Source: Nitrospirota bacterium
Lineage (GTDB): Bacteria; Nitrospirota; Leptospirillia; Leptospirillales; Leptospirillaceae
Length of the DNA stretch: 35,664 nucleotides
Assembly: GCA_021827365.1 (NCBI GenBank)
Contig: JAKAWK010000010.1
Span: 1-35,664 of the forward strand
Direction of reading: 5' to 3'
Numbering within the stretch: position 1 is the first letter of the stretch; every line of letters starts with the position of its first letter. A program made the translations under genes and the position numbers. The notes under the pieces were generated by a model. It did not search any database and was not told the origin of the DNA. It was given only the letters and a program-made list of their open reading frames with translations. Positions 9,089 through 18,100 of the stretch are shown piece by piece.

Positions 9089-9155
9089 CCACTCCCTCCC
9101 CGAGACCGTCCCCCGGGGGACTTGCCTCCACAAAAGTTTCGATTTAAACTAAGAA

Positions 9156-9202
9156 CCTGACGGGCCCTCTCCCCTAAATGCCGGAGAATCCCACGCGTCA
9201 GG
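9156..9202. repeat. 7-bp inverted repeat in a divergent intergenic region
   Basis: CCTGACG (9156-9162) is repeated inverted as CGTCAGG (9196-9202), between the divergent methyltransferase and DUF1207-like genes. It may be an operator, but 7-bp repeats also arise by chance. Confidence 0.25.
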
Positions 9203-9289
9203 AATCATGAATTAGACCAGAGGCAGGTCCTTGGGCGCAATGCCGCCCTGCCCCGGAATTTCCAAACCCAACTAAAGGCCCTGAACCAG

Positions 9290-10276
9290 ATGCATAGTCA
9301 GTTCCCTGGCACCCTTTTCCGGAGCCATCCTCCCTCGCGTTTTTTTGTGGGACTTCTTTTTTCGCTCCTTCTGACCCTCTCTCTTCCGGTTTCCCTTCAC
9401 GCCGCCCCGCCCCCGTCGGCTGCCGTCACACTCGACCAGGACAACCCTGCCGCCGGAACCGTCGGGGTGATTTCCCTCCAGCAGGGGGACTCCCGGCTGA
9501 TCCTCTTCCCCTCCCAGGATGTCTTCACCCCGCTTCTGGCCGACCCCCGGGAGCCCCTCTCGACGATCGAGTTCTTTGCCGCCTCGAACCACCCCTCCTA
9601 TTTTCAGTTCAACGGAAACCTGGCCGCGAATGTCGGGATCGCCCGCTGGGAATCGACTACGGAAGGAGTGGACAAGGCCCTTCAGATCGGGGTGATGGGA
9701 GGGGCCTTTTCTCGTTTCGGAATCTTCGGGGCCAACACCTACCTGATCGACTCCGACTTTATCGTGGGGGTCCCCGTCACCGCCCGGATCGGCCGCTTCT
9801 CCCAGCGCCTCTTCTTCTACCACGAAAGCTCCCACACCGGGTACAACTACACGGTGATGGAAAATCTGAACAAGACCTCGGATTTTGGTCAGGAGATCCT
9901 CCAGGAGGTCTCCTCCTGGGATGTCAACCCCTATATCCGCCTCTACGGGGGGGTTTCCTACAGGGTCATCGGACTCTACTACTATTCCACAGCTCAGGAC
10001 TCCCTGATCCTCCAGGGAGGGATCGAAGCCTTCACTCCCACTTTCGGCTTCCTCGACCATCTCGGGCGCGGATACACATCCCTCTACCTCGAATCCCGCG
10101 GCATCAACGGATACACTCCTATCGAGGATTTCCAGCTTGGGCTTCTCTTCCACAAACCCGGCTCCTATTTCAACATCCGTCCCATGATCGACATGTACAA
10201 CGGATACTCCTATCTTGGAGATCTCCTCTTCACAAAGGACCAGTATGTCGCGCTGGGAGTTTCCTTTGACTTTTAG
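9290..10276 (+). CDS. Outer-membrane beta-barrel protein, DUF1207-like
   Basis: A 328-residue exported protein. The N-terminal signal peptide has a long hydrophobic core (about residues 18-36) and ends with a likely cleavage after SLHA. The mature part carries FPSQDVFTPLLADPREP, which I recall as the hallmark of DUF1207 proteins. It continues with alternating aromatic/polar strands typical of a barrel and ends in VALGVSFDF, with the terminal phenylalanine expected for outer-membrane assembly. The function of the family is not known to me. The Shine-Dalgarno is weak, but the ATG gives a normal signal peptide. Two further envelope genes follow in the same direction. Confidence 0.72.
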   Translation: MHSQFPGTLFRSHPPSRFFVGLLFSLLLTLSLPVSLHAAPPPSAAVTLDQDNPAAGTVGVISLQQGDSRLILFPSQDVFTPLLADPREPLSTIEFFAASNHPSYFQFNGNLAANVGIARWESTTEGVDKALQIGVMGGAFSRFGIFGANTYLIDSDFIVGVPVTARIGRFSQRLFFYHESSHTGYNYTVMENLNKTSDFGQEILQEVSSWDVNPYIRLYGGVSYRVIGLYYYSTAQDSLILQGGIEAFTPTFGFLDHLGRGYTSLYLESRGINGYTPIEDFQLGLLFHKPGSYFNIRPMIDMYNGYSYLGDLLFTKDQYVALGVSFDF

Positions 10277-10368
10277 CCCCTTATCCCCCAAAATACGGGG
10301 ATGACTTCGGGAAAGAGGCCCAGGAAATACCCCCTCGATTCCTCCCTGATCACTGCCGGAGCCCTGAC

Positions 10369-11421
10369 GTGATAAAATCGGCCCTTCGCCTTCTCCTGCC
10401 CCTTTTAACAGGGGCCCTGATCATTGCCGCGGCCGGAATCCTGGTGAACACCTACCGGAATACCTGGACACCCGGAACCCAGGTCTCCCCTGTTCTTCCC
10501 CGGGCCCAGGTCTCATTTGCCGTCCGACTCCCCAAAAATCGCTCCGGAGAGCCCCGGCCCCTTCTCCTTCGGGTGGTGAAGACCGGCAACGCCCCCCTTT
10601 CGGTGAGCTACTGGCATGCCGGACGGACAGTCTTCCAGATGCCGGTGCTCGATCCTCCCGCCCGCACAGGTGAGCCCCCCCACTCCCTCAGACTTGCCCT
10701 CTGGGATCCCGGGGTCTATATGCTGACCTTCGAAGACGCCCGAACCGGAAATCCCGTCCGGAGCTTCTCACTCCGGATTGCCGCGCCCCTTGGACTCTAC
10801 CGAAACGACCTCATCCTGCTCTTCCTTCTTGCCCTGGCCGGCTTTCTTTCGGGACGGATGGCGGTATCCTCCCTGCCCCCCCTTTCCGGCCTCTCCCGGT
10901 TTTTTTCTCTCCGGAAGACTCTCTTTCTGGGCCTTTCCTCGGCGGGAGTCCTTCTGATTCTTCTGGCCACGGTCTATTCTTCACGGGGCCCGGCCATCGA
11001 GAGCCCAAAAACCGGCTTCCTCGAATCGGAGGGCCGGGGCGATGCCCCCCGGATGGTGCTGCCCCTTCCGACCGGAAAGAGCCCGGGGTCCGGAGGTTAC
11101 CTGGTTCTTCGTCACCGTCTCGACAGCTGGCTCCGCTTCGGACAGGACCTGACACTTTTTGAGGGAGCGGTGGACACCGCCTCTCCCCGCAAGGCCTTCA
11201 TCCTTCCCCCCGATGACGGCCGATACCGTCTCTCTCTCTGGAAGGGGGAAGCCAATCTCCTTTCGGTGAACCGCACCGTTGTCTCCGCCATCCCCGTGTC
11301 GCCGGTCTTCCCGCTGGGACTCTTTGCAGGGCTAACACTCCTTGCCTCCTCCTTCTTCCTTCTGGGCTTCACCCGGAACAGCCTTTCTTCCCCCTCCGCC
11401 ACGGCAGAAAGGCTCCGTTGA
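10369..11421 (+). CDS. Membrane protein of unknown function
   Basis: A 350-residue protein that I do not recognise. It starts at GTG with GGAG 7 bases upstream. One hydrophobic span lies at about residues 7-26. An extracytoplasmic region of about 110 residues follows with beta-rich, immunoglobulin-like character (SFAVRLPKNRSGEPRPLLLRV). Two spans lie at about 145-162 and 183-203, then a second soluble beta-rich segment, and a final span near 315-337. The stop codon overlaps the TTG start of the next gene, so the two are probably translated together. The arrangement suggests an inner-membrane protein presenting two periplasmic domains; its partner may be the small barrel encoded next. Confidence 0.65.
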   Translation: MIKSALRLLLPLLTGALIIAAAGILVNTYRNTWTPGTQVSPVLPRAQVSFAVRLPKNRSGEPRPLLLRVVKTGNAPLSVSYWHAGRTVFQMPVLDPPARTGEPPHSLRLALWDPGVYMLTFEDARTGNPVRSFSLRIAAPLGLYRNDLILLFLLALAGFLSGRMAVSSLPPLSGLSRFFSLRKTLFLGLSSAGVLLILLATVYSSRGPAIESPKTGFLESEGRGDAPRMVLPLPTGKSPGSGGYLVLRHRLDSWLRFGQDLTLFEGAVDTASPRKAFILPPDDGRYRLSLWKGEANLLSVNRTVVSAIPVSPVFPLGLFAGLTLLASSFFLLGFTRNSLSSPSATAERLR

Positions 11422-12047
11422 AGATTTCCGGCGTGTCACGGGCTCCCTTCCAAACGAAGGCCGGACATCCTGTCCTTCCGGTCGCTCTTTTGATGCTCGC
11501 ATTCCTAGCCCTTCTCCTCCCTTCCCCGGCCCGCGCCTTCGATGTCCAGCTGATGGGAACCTTCGACTACGTCCCTCTTTCTCCTCTCCAGAACAATGCC
11601 CCCATTGCCTGGGGTGGCGGCGTCAGGATGACCTGGGAGTATCTCCCCGACTGGGATATCACGGCAACCCTGATGACCAACATCTTCCAGACCTCCCAGA
11701 CGATTCCCGAAAACCCGGTCACCTTCTCGACCAACTCCTCGGGACTCTCCTCCATTACCCCCCTCTCCTTCGGCCTTTACCATGTTCTCTACCGGACAAA
11801 GGATAAGAACTGGATTTACGCAATCGCCGACGTGGGAGCCGCGTTCGAATACTCCTACGGGGGAGGTCATATCACCCCCGAACCCTTCGGAGAGGTCGGC
11901 GCAGGCTGGAGCTTCAAACAATGGTTTATCGAGGAGCGGGTGGCAGCTGTCCCCTTGGCCTTTCCCTCCTATCCCGGTCCCGGCTTTACCGGGGGACCGC
12001 TTCTCATGATCAGCACCTCCGTGGGTGTCCACTTCTTCGTCTTCTGA
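11418..12047 (+). CDS. Small outer-membrane beta-barrel protein
   Basis: About 209 residues. The TTG start (11418-11420) overlaps the preceding stop codon; a GTG at 11433 is the alternative. A hydrophobic segment ending in LPSPARA is a typical signal peptide with cleavage before FDVQLMG. The mature ~170 residues alternate glycine/aromatic strands (WGGGVRMTWEYL, YAIADVGAAFEYSYGG, FGEVGAGWSF) and end in VGVHFFVF with a terminal phenylalanine. This fits an 8-stranded barrel of the OmpW/OmpX size class, although I cannot assign a specific family. It converges with recO, leaving only 3 bases between the stop codons. Confidence 0.65.
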   Translation: MKISGVSRAPFQTKAGHPVLPVALLMLAFLALLLPSPARAFDVQLMGTFDYVPLSPLQNNAPIAWGGGVRMTWEYLPDWDITATLMTNIFQTSQTIPENPVTFSTNSSGLSSITPLSFGLYHVLYRTKDKNWIYAIADVGAAFEYSYGGGHITPEPFGEVGAGWSFKQWFIEERVAAVPLAFPSYPGPGFTGGPLLMISTSVGVHFFVF

Positions 12048-12050
12048 CCC

Positions 12051-12788
12051 CTAATCCCGGACTTCGGGCAAAAACGAAACGGACGCCGCCGGAATCCACC
12101 TCGGATTGATTTCTCCGATCAAGGTGTCCAGAAAGACCATGGCCTCATTGTGGAAGCGATCCGGCAACTCCGAGACAGCAGCCGTTCCGGAAAGCCATCC
12201 CAAGAGCTCTCCCGACACCTCGACTCCCCCCTTCCGGTCCTTTCGGCGGCAGTTTTTGCACAGGAGCGTCCCCTCTCCCGGGAAAAAGAAAACCCTCCCT
12301 TCCTGAACCCTTTCCCGGCACAGGCTGCACACAGGTGGGGCGGGCCGGTAGCCCAGAAGGGCAAGGGCCTCCCTGGCAAAGCTGAGCCAGAGAAAAAAGG
12401 GGGCTTCCTTCCGTGACCCGAGATCAGAAAAGGTGGCCTGTGTCAGAGAAAAGAGAAGGGGTTCGGGATGGTCCGGAGGAAGGCACCCCAGGAGGAACCG
12501 GACGACCAGGCCGGCCCATGAAAGGAGATTGAAGTCGGCATGGATTGTCCGAAAGGACTCGACGATGTCGGCGTGGTGGATCCGGTAGAGAGAGCTGGTG
12601 GCGCTTCCCCTTCCCGAGATCCGGCAAAGGGTGAGGGGTTCGAGGGAAGCCCCGAAGCGGTTGTCCCGGGCCGTGGCTCCCCGGGCAAAGCCGGTCCGGA
12701 GACCTCCTTCCCGTGAGAGGAAGGTGATGACCTTGGCGGCATCCTGGTAGCGGGCGGAGCGGAGTATGAGCGCCAGTTCCTCAGCCAT
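12051..12788 (-). CDS. recO: DNA repair protein RecO
   Basis: A 245-residue protein of normal RecO length. The N-terminal OB-fold begins AEELALILRSARYQDAAKVITFLS, where RecO proteins have the YxExxKIVTLLT pattern. A helical domain carries a CxxC...CxxC zinc site (CSLC, then CKNC). RecO helps load RecA onto SSB-coated single-stranded DNA with RecR. It lies 33 bases downstream of era on the same strand, the usual era-recO order in many bacteria. The ATG occurs at 12786-12788. Confidence 0.9.
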   Translation of the reverse strand: MAEELALILRSARYQDAAKVITFLSREGGLRTGFARGATARDNRFGASLEPLTLCRISGRGSATSSLYRIHHADIVESFRTIHADFNLLSWAGLVVRFLLGCLPPDHPEPLLFSLTQATFSDLGSRKEAPFFLWLSFAREALALLGYRPAPPVCSLCRERVQEGRVFFFPGEGTLLCKNCRRKDRKGGVEVSGELLGWLSGTAAVSELPDRFHNEAMVFLDTLIGEINPRWIPAASVSFLPEVRD

Positions 12789-12821
12789 TCTCCCTCCCGT
12801 CCCGGTCAGGCCGGGGGGGCC

Positions 12822-13859
12822 TCACTCCGGAAGATACCCCAGATCCCTGAGGACGGAAGGACGGTCCCGCCAGTCGGGGACCACCCGGACGGTCATGCGG
12901 AGAAAGACAGGGGTTCCGGTCAGAGCCTCTATCTCCTTGCGGGCCCGTTCACTGATGGTCCGAATCGTCTCTCCCCGGGCTCCGACCACAATCCCCTTCT
13001 GGGACTCCCGCTCCACCAGAATCGACCCTTCGATCCGGGTGGTCTTCTCCGGACCCTCCGGCTCATGAAACTCCTCGACAAGGACCGCACACTGGTGGGG
13101 AACCTCCTGGTAAAGGAGGGAGAAAATTTTTTCCTGGACAATTTCCCGGACCATCTCACGCATCGTCTGGCTTGTGTACCATTCCGGATCGAAGATCGGG
13201 GCTCCTTCGGGAAGGTGCCGGAAGAGGAGGTCCTTCAGGCGATCGAGGTTGGTCTCCCGGAGACCCGAAAGGGGAACGATCTCGCCTTCGATTCCATGGC
13301 GGGACATCTCCCTCTCGAATTCAATGAGAACAGGGATCATGTTCGACGGACCGAGGCGGTCCATCTTCGTTAATGCAACCACGAGGGGCTTGCTGGCCCG
13401 TTGGGAGGTCATGAATTCGAGGAATCTCTCCCATTCCCGATCCTTCTTCCTCGAGGACATGTCGGCGACCCACAGGATAACATGGGATTCCTCGACAGCC
13501 TCCCGGAGGCTTCCGCCCATCCGCTGGTTCAGAAGGGGGCCGGCGGTATGAAAGCCCGGCGTGTCGAGAAAGACCATCTGCCCGCGAGGTTCTGTCAGGA
13601 TTCCCCGGATCAGGGTCCGGGTGGTCTGGGGTGTGGGGCTGACAGCCGAGACCTTTTCTCCCACCAGGGCATTGACCAGCGTGGACTTTCCCGCATTGGG
13701 AAGGCCGACCACTGCCACAAATCCAGCCCGGTCCCTCCCGATCTCTTCCGTCTCCGGCCGGATTTCCCGAAGCTCTTCCAGCATCTTCTCCAGACCCTGT
13801 CCGGACTTTCCTGAGCGTTTCGCCATCCGTGATTTCCCAAAATGAGGTGATCTCCCCAT
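12822..13859 (-). CDS. era: GTPase Era
   Basis: A 345-residue protein somewhat longer than the usual ~300 because of a 45-residue N-terminal extension with basic and acidic stretches. G motifs are GLPNAGKS (G1), QTTRT (G2), DTPGFHT (G3) and LTKMD (G4; the usual Asn is Thr here). The C-terminal KH domain contains GIVVGARGETIRTISERARKEIEALTG followed by VRVVPDWRD. Era binds the 3' end of 16S rRNA and checks 30S maturation. I kept the ATG at 13857-13859 because GGGGAG lies about 7 bases upstream. An internal ATG at 13826 has a poorer Shine-Dalgarno but would give a more standard length. A TATTAT that could be a -10 lies at 13898-13903, without a good -35. Confidence 0.93.
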   Translation of the reverse strand: MGRSPHFGKSRMAKRSGKSGQGLEKMLEELREIRPETEEIGRDRAGFVAVVGLPNAGKSTLVNALVGEKVSAVSPTPQTTRTLIRGILTEPRGQMVFLDTPGFHTAGPLLNQRMGGSLREAVEESHVILWVADMSSRKKDREWERFLEFMTSQRASKPLVVALTKMDRLGPSNMIPVLIEFEREMSRHGIEGEIVPLSGLRETNLDRLKDLLFRHLPEGAPIFDPEWYTSQTMREMVREIVQEKIFSLLYQEVPHQCAVLVEEFHEPEGPEKTTRIEGSILVERESQKGIVVGARGETIRTISERARKEIEALTGTPVFLRMTVRVVPDWRDRPSVLRDLGYLPE

Positions 13860-13976
13860 TCTTCTCTCCCCAGTGGGAGAGAGACGGGGAAGGCATGATA
13901 ATATCTATCAGAGTACCCGAACGTCCCGCTTTTTTCCATCGCGGGGCTCCCCCTTCTCTTCGATCCGGGAGGTGTG

Positions 13977-14723
13977 ATGTCCGTCCTGCTGATCACAGGG
14001 GCTTCCTCCGGCCTGGGGTGGGCCCTGGCCCGGATTTATGCAGAGCCCGGAGTGACTCTCCATCTCGTGGCACGCCGCTCCGACCGGCTTCGGAGCCTCG
14101 CCCCCCTCCTTGCCGACCGGGGCGCGAATCCCGTCCTCCATGAAGCCGACGTCCGGGACCAGACTCAGATGAAGGAACTGGCCACCGGCATTCTCGAAAG
14201 CTCAGGGACACCCTCCCTGATCATCGCCAATGCGGGAGTCCGGGGCGAAGAGGAGGGGAACGATTCCGACACGATGAGACTGGTCTTCGATACCAATGTC
14301 CTGGGCGTCCTCAATACCGTTCTCCCCTTCCTTCCATCCATGAAAACGAAGGGAGAAGGGCAGATCGCCGTGGTGGGAAGCCTGGCCGGTTACCGGGGAC
14401 TTCCGAAGGCCGGAGCCTATTGCGCCTCGAAGGCCGCCGTGGCCGCCTGGACCGACGCCCTCCGTTACGAGGCGGAGACTTTTGGTGTGACCGTCACCCT
14501 CATCAATCCCGGCTTTGTTGTCACCGAAATGACCCGAAAAAATCCCTATCCCATGCCCTTTCTTCTCACCGCCCCGGAGGCCGCCCGGACAATCCGCTCC
14601 GGACTCGGAAAAGGCCGGGCCAGAATCGAGTTTCCCCTCCCGCTGGTCCTCCTCGTCCGGACCCTGGCCTTCCTTCCTCCCAGACTGGGGGATCGCCTCC
14701 TCCGTTTGGCCTCAGGGCGATGA
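13977..14723 (+). CDS. Short-chain dehydrogenase/reductase (SDR)
   Basis: A 248-residue classical SDR. The cofactor motif TGASSGLG is at about residues 7-14. NAGV follows near residue 85, the catalytic serine is in VVGSLAG, and the active-site YxxxK is YCASK. The C-terminal segment ends with a hydrophobic stretch (PLPLVLLVRTLAFLPP), often seen in membrane-associated DHRS7/SDR members acting on lipids. Its basic/serine-rich cofactor loop (ARRSDRL) suggests NADP(H). The ATG at 13977 has GGGAGG 4-5 bases upstream; a GTG at 13974 is too near that site. The substrate is unknown. It diverges from era. Confidence 0.87.
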   Translation: MSVLLITGASSGLGWALARIYAEPGVTLHLVARRSDRLRSLAPLLADRGANPVLHEADVRDQTQMKELATGILESSGTPSLIIANAGVRGEEEGNDSDTMRLVFDTNVLGVLNTVLPFLPSMKTKGEGQIAVVGSLAGYRGLPKAGAYCASKAAVAAWTDALRYEAETFGVTVTLINPGFVVTEMTRKNPYPMPFLLTAPEAARTIRSGLGKGRARIEFPLPLVLLVRTLAFLPPRLGDRLLRLASGR

Positions 14724-14790
14724 CCTTCAGGAAATGATCTTGCCAAAAGATCCTTCGGTCATGGATGTCAGAAAAGAAATCCGTCAAACC

Positions 14791-14818
14791 TTGACTAACA
14801 ATAATCTCATGTTATGTT
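14791..14818 (+). promoter_or_regulatory. Sigma-70-like promoter for the sensor c-di-GMP locus
   Basis: TTGACT (14791-14796), a 16-base spacer and TATGTT (14813-14818) lie in an AT-rich island that contrasts with the surrounding GC-rich sequence. A second possible -10, TATTAT, is at 14822-14827. Transcription would begin about 110 bases before the ATG at 14939. Confidence 0.5.
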
Positions 14819-14938
14819 TTATATTATTATCATGGTATCCCTTGTTCAAGAACGCTGGCCTAAAGGGCTCGGGATCAGACCGGGATCAATTGACCGATCC
14901 CGTCCTCCAAAAAAGAACGGAATAAAAAGGAGTGCGCC

Positions 14939-15178
14939 ATGGAAACTCTCCCGCATCTCGCGAAGAGCTCTCCTGCAGAATGCCAGGATCCCGCCGCCCT
15001 TTCGGAAAAATCCGGGAAGGGCTCTCGTCATGACCCCCTTTCCAAAATTCTTCGCGGCTGGTCAACAGAAATCCTGGCCCGCCATCTTCTCCCCTTCCTC
15101 TTTCCCCCCTTGCCGCTCAGGGCCCTCGATCGTTGCCATCCCCCGGCCAGACGCCCCCGGAGAGGAAAAGAAGGATGA
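14939..15178 (+). CDS. Possible 79-residue leader protein coupled to the c-di-GMP gene
   Basis: The ATG is preceded by AAAAAGGAG at ideal spacing (6 bases). The stop codon overlaps the ATG of the next gene as ATGA (15175-15178). The translation has a charged/polar first half, a leucine/proline-rich segment (HLLPFLFPPLPL, about residues 49-60) and a basic proline/arginine-rich tail. I recognise no family. The Shine-Dalgarno, the promoter upstream and the ATGA overlap argue for a real small gene or translational leader. The unremarkable amino-acid composition argues for caution. It might also be the remnant of a longer N-terminus separated by a frameshift. Confidence 0.45.
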   Translation: METLPHLAKSSPAECQDPAALSEKSGKGSRHDPLSKILRGWSTEILARHLLPFLFPPLPLRALDRCHPPARRPRRGKEG

Positions 15179-18100
15179 GGAGACACTCCTGCCAGGGGGA
15201 GCCGAGTCAGCCAAAAACTCCGGAAGCGCTGACCGATAAAAGCCTCACAGGAGATGGACTCCTCCGGAAGACCGAAACTTCCGGAATCTGCATCCTGGAT
15301 CCCGCAGGACATGCAATCCACACAAGCGGCTCCTTTGCCCGGATCCTCGGATACGAAAACCGGGAGATAGCCGGGAGACACTTGTCCTTCTGGAATGCCG
15401 AGTGGACCGGGCCCGAGCTCGAAGGCCACCTTTCCCTCCTCCGGGATCTCCCCCCGGGAGATGGCCGGATTTTTGAAACGCACTACCGGCGCAAGGACGG
15501 AACCGTCTTTCCCGTCGAGGTCTACGCTTGCCGATTCGACTCGGCAGGAGCCTCTCTCCTGATCCATTCAGTCAGGGATCTTTCCGCAAAAAACGGAGCG
15601 GATAAGACGATCCGGCGACTTTCCGACTTCAATACCCTTCTGTCGAGGGTAGGGGAGGCCAAGGTCCGCCACACCAACGAAGGCTCCCTTCTTCAGGAGG
15701 TCTGCAGTCTGGCCATAACTTGCGCACCTCTGACCCTGGCCTGGATTGGCCGGCCCGGCCCCGGGGACCGTTTCCAGGTTCTGGCTTCGGCCGGACAAAC
15801 GGAATGCCTAGAGAAACTCAGGATTTCAGGCGACCCGGACGACCTTTCGGGTATGTCCCAGGCGGAATCCAGCTTCAGGAAGGCCAAGGCCATTTTCCGT
15901 TCCTCCTTTTCAGAAAAAGAAAATCATTCTCCCCGTCACTCCCAGTCCTTCCATTTTGTGCGGCCTGCAAAAGCGACCCTTCCTCTCTTCAGGGAAGGGA
16001 AGGTCTTTGCCGTCCTTGCACTCACCCAGATCCCGGGGGAGGACTTCGAGCGACCCCTCCAGGAGATTCTCCTGGAACTTTCGAGATGCCTCTCCAGGGG
16101 ACTTGAACGCCTCGACCTCCTGGCGGGGGAGAGACGGGCAAGCGCCTTGAACGCCGCCATTCTGGAGGCCTCCTCCATCGGGATCCTCCTCACTCAAAAA
16201 GGGCTCATCCATTATGCCAATCCCCGGATGGGGACCCTTTCGGGACATCCCTGGATCTCTCTTCCAGGGAAGGGGCTCCTCTCCTTTTCTGCAGGAGACG
16301 ACCTCTCCCTCCGGAAGGCTTCTCTTTCGGTCCCTCCCGGATCAAGGGACCCCCTCCTTCTGGAGGTTCCGGTCAGGAATCCGGAGGACGGAAGTCTCAG
16401 ATGGCTTGAGCTGTCAGGGATTGCCTTTCCCCAAGGGGAGTACGACACCCTATGGACCGTCACCGACGTCACCGCCCGGAGGCTCGCCCGGGAAGGAGAG
16501 GAGCTGCTGGCCCGGGCGATGGTCTCCGTCCAGGAGGGCGTGGTCATCACCGATGCCCGAAGACGCATCCTCTATGTCAACGAGGCCTTCAGCACCATCA
16601 CGGGCTACTCCCGGACTGAAGTGGAAGGAAAGAGCTGCCGCCTGCTCCAGGGGACGGACTCTTCCCCGGAGACGATCCTTGAAATCCACCAGGCCCTGGG
16701 GGAGGGGCGGCCCTTTCGGGGCCAGATCCTGAACTATAAAAAGGACGGAACACCCTTCTGGAATCTTCTTGCCATATCACCTGTCAAGAATGACGGGGGA
16801 TTGCTCACCCACTATGTGGGCGTCCAGAGCGACATCACCGACCTGTGCAACCTTCAGGACCAGAACTCCCGGCTTGCCCACAGGGCCCGCCACGATCCCC
16901 TTACGGGGCTTCCGAACCGAAGTGTCCTGGAAGAGAACCTGGAGCGGCTGGTCTCCCGGGAACAGCGCCATGGGGGGACCTTTGGCGTCGGGATGCTCGA
17001 TCTGGACGACTTCAAGCCGGTCAACGATTCCTTTGGCCATGCGGCTGGAGACCGGCTTCTTAAAAGCCTTGCCCAGCGGCTGGGGGGAGCCATCCGGAGC
17101 CATGATTTGCTGGCCCGCCTCGGAGGGGACGAATTCGTGATCGTGATCGAGGATCTTCCGGGAGGAGCGGAAAGCCCCGGTCTCTCCCCACTCCTGGAAA
17201 GAATCCACGGCGCCGTCGAGGCTCCCTTCGAGGTTGCCCCAGGAAAAGCTGTCCACTTGGGCATGAGCCTGGGACTCTCCTTTTTTCCTGCAGATGGCCG
17301 GGACCCGGAAAGCCTTCTCAGGGCAGCCGACCTCGCCCTCTCCGCGATCAAGCGAAAAAAACACCGCCGGACTCGTTGGTGGCAGACTGCAGGATCTGTC
17401 CCCTCAGCCGACGAGGAAAGGCCTTTCGATCCCTACGGAGAGGAGATGGCCGCCATCCTCGAAAAATATTCCCAAGCCATCGATTCGGCCATCGTCCGGT
17501 TTGTGGAAAACTTCTATAGCCGGCTTATGGAATCCCCGGAGGCCCTTTCCATACTGGGCGCCCTGAACCAGGCGGACCGTGAGGGGCTTGTCCTCCGTCA
17601 GCGGGATCATCTCCGATTTCTCCTGTCTCCCGGGAGCCTCCGGGAGGAGGTCCTGTCCCGGGCCAGACAGACAGGCCGGATCCACTGCCTTGTGGGGCTA
17701 TCCAACCGGACTCTTGTCGGAAGTATGGCCCTCTACCGCCGGCTTCTCTCGGAGCACATCGCCCGGGGTCTCATCCCCGAACGGGAGCGCTCCCTTCTTC
17801 TCTCTGTGGCCGATCAGAGAATCGAGGATCATGTGGAGGCGGAACTCGAATCGGAAATCGCCACCATCGGCATGTACATGGACGCCGCACTCTCGGCCCC
17901 TGACATCTCCCTCTCCGGAAACCCCGCTGAAAGAGAAGCCCTTCATCTGGCTAAGCTTCCGGGGATTATTGGAGTTTTTTTCCTTCGGCCCGCCACCCTA
18001 TCAGGCCGATTTCTGGTGGAAGCCAGTGCCGGCAAGGACCCGGAGGCTCTTCACCGTCCACTCGAAGAGACCATGGATCCCTTTCCTGATTGCTCCCGGG

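Noticed and set aside
9272-10291. A 339-codon open frame on the minus strand
   Set aside because: Antisense to the DUF1207-like gene, which has a signal peptide and barrel-type ending on the plus strand.
14734-14925. A 63-codon frame upstream of the sensor locus
   Set aside because: It begins at the edge of the SDR gene, spans the predicted promoter and has no Shine-Dalgarno.
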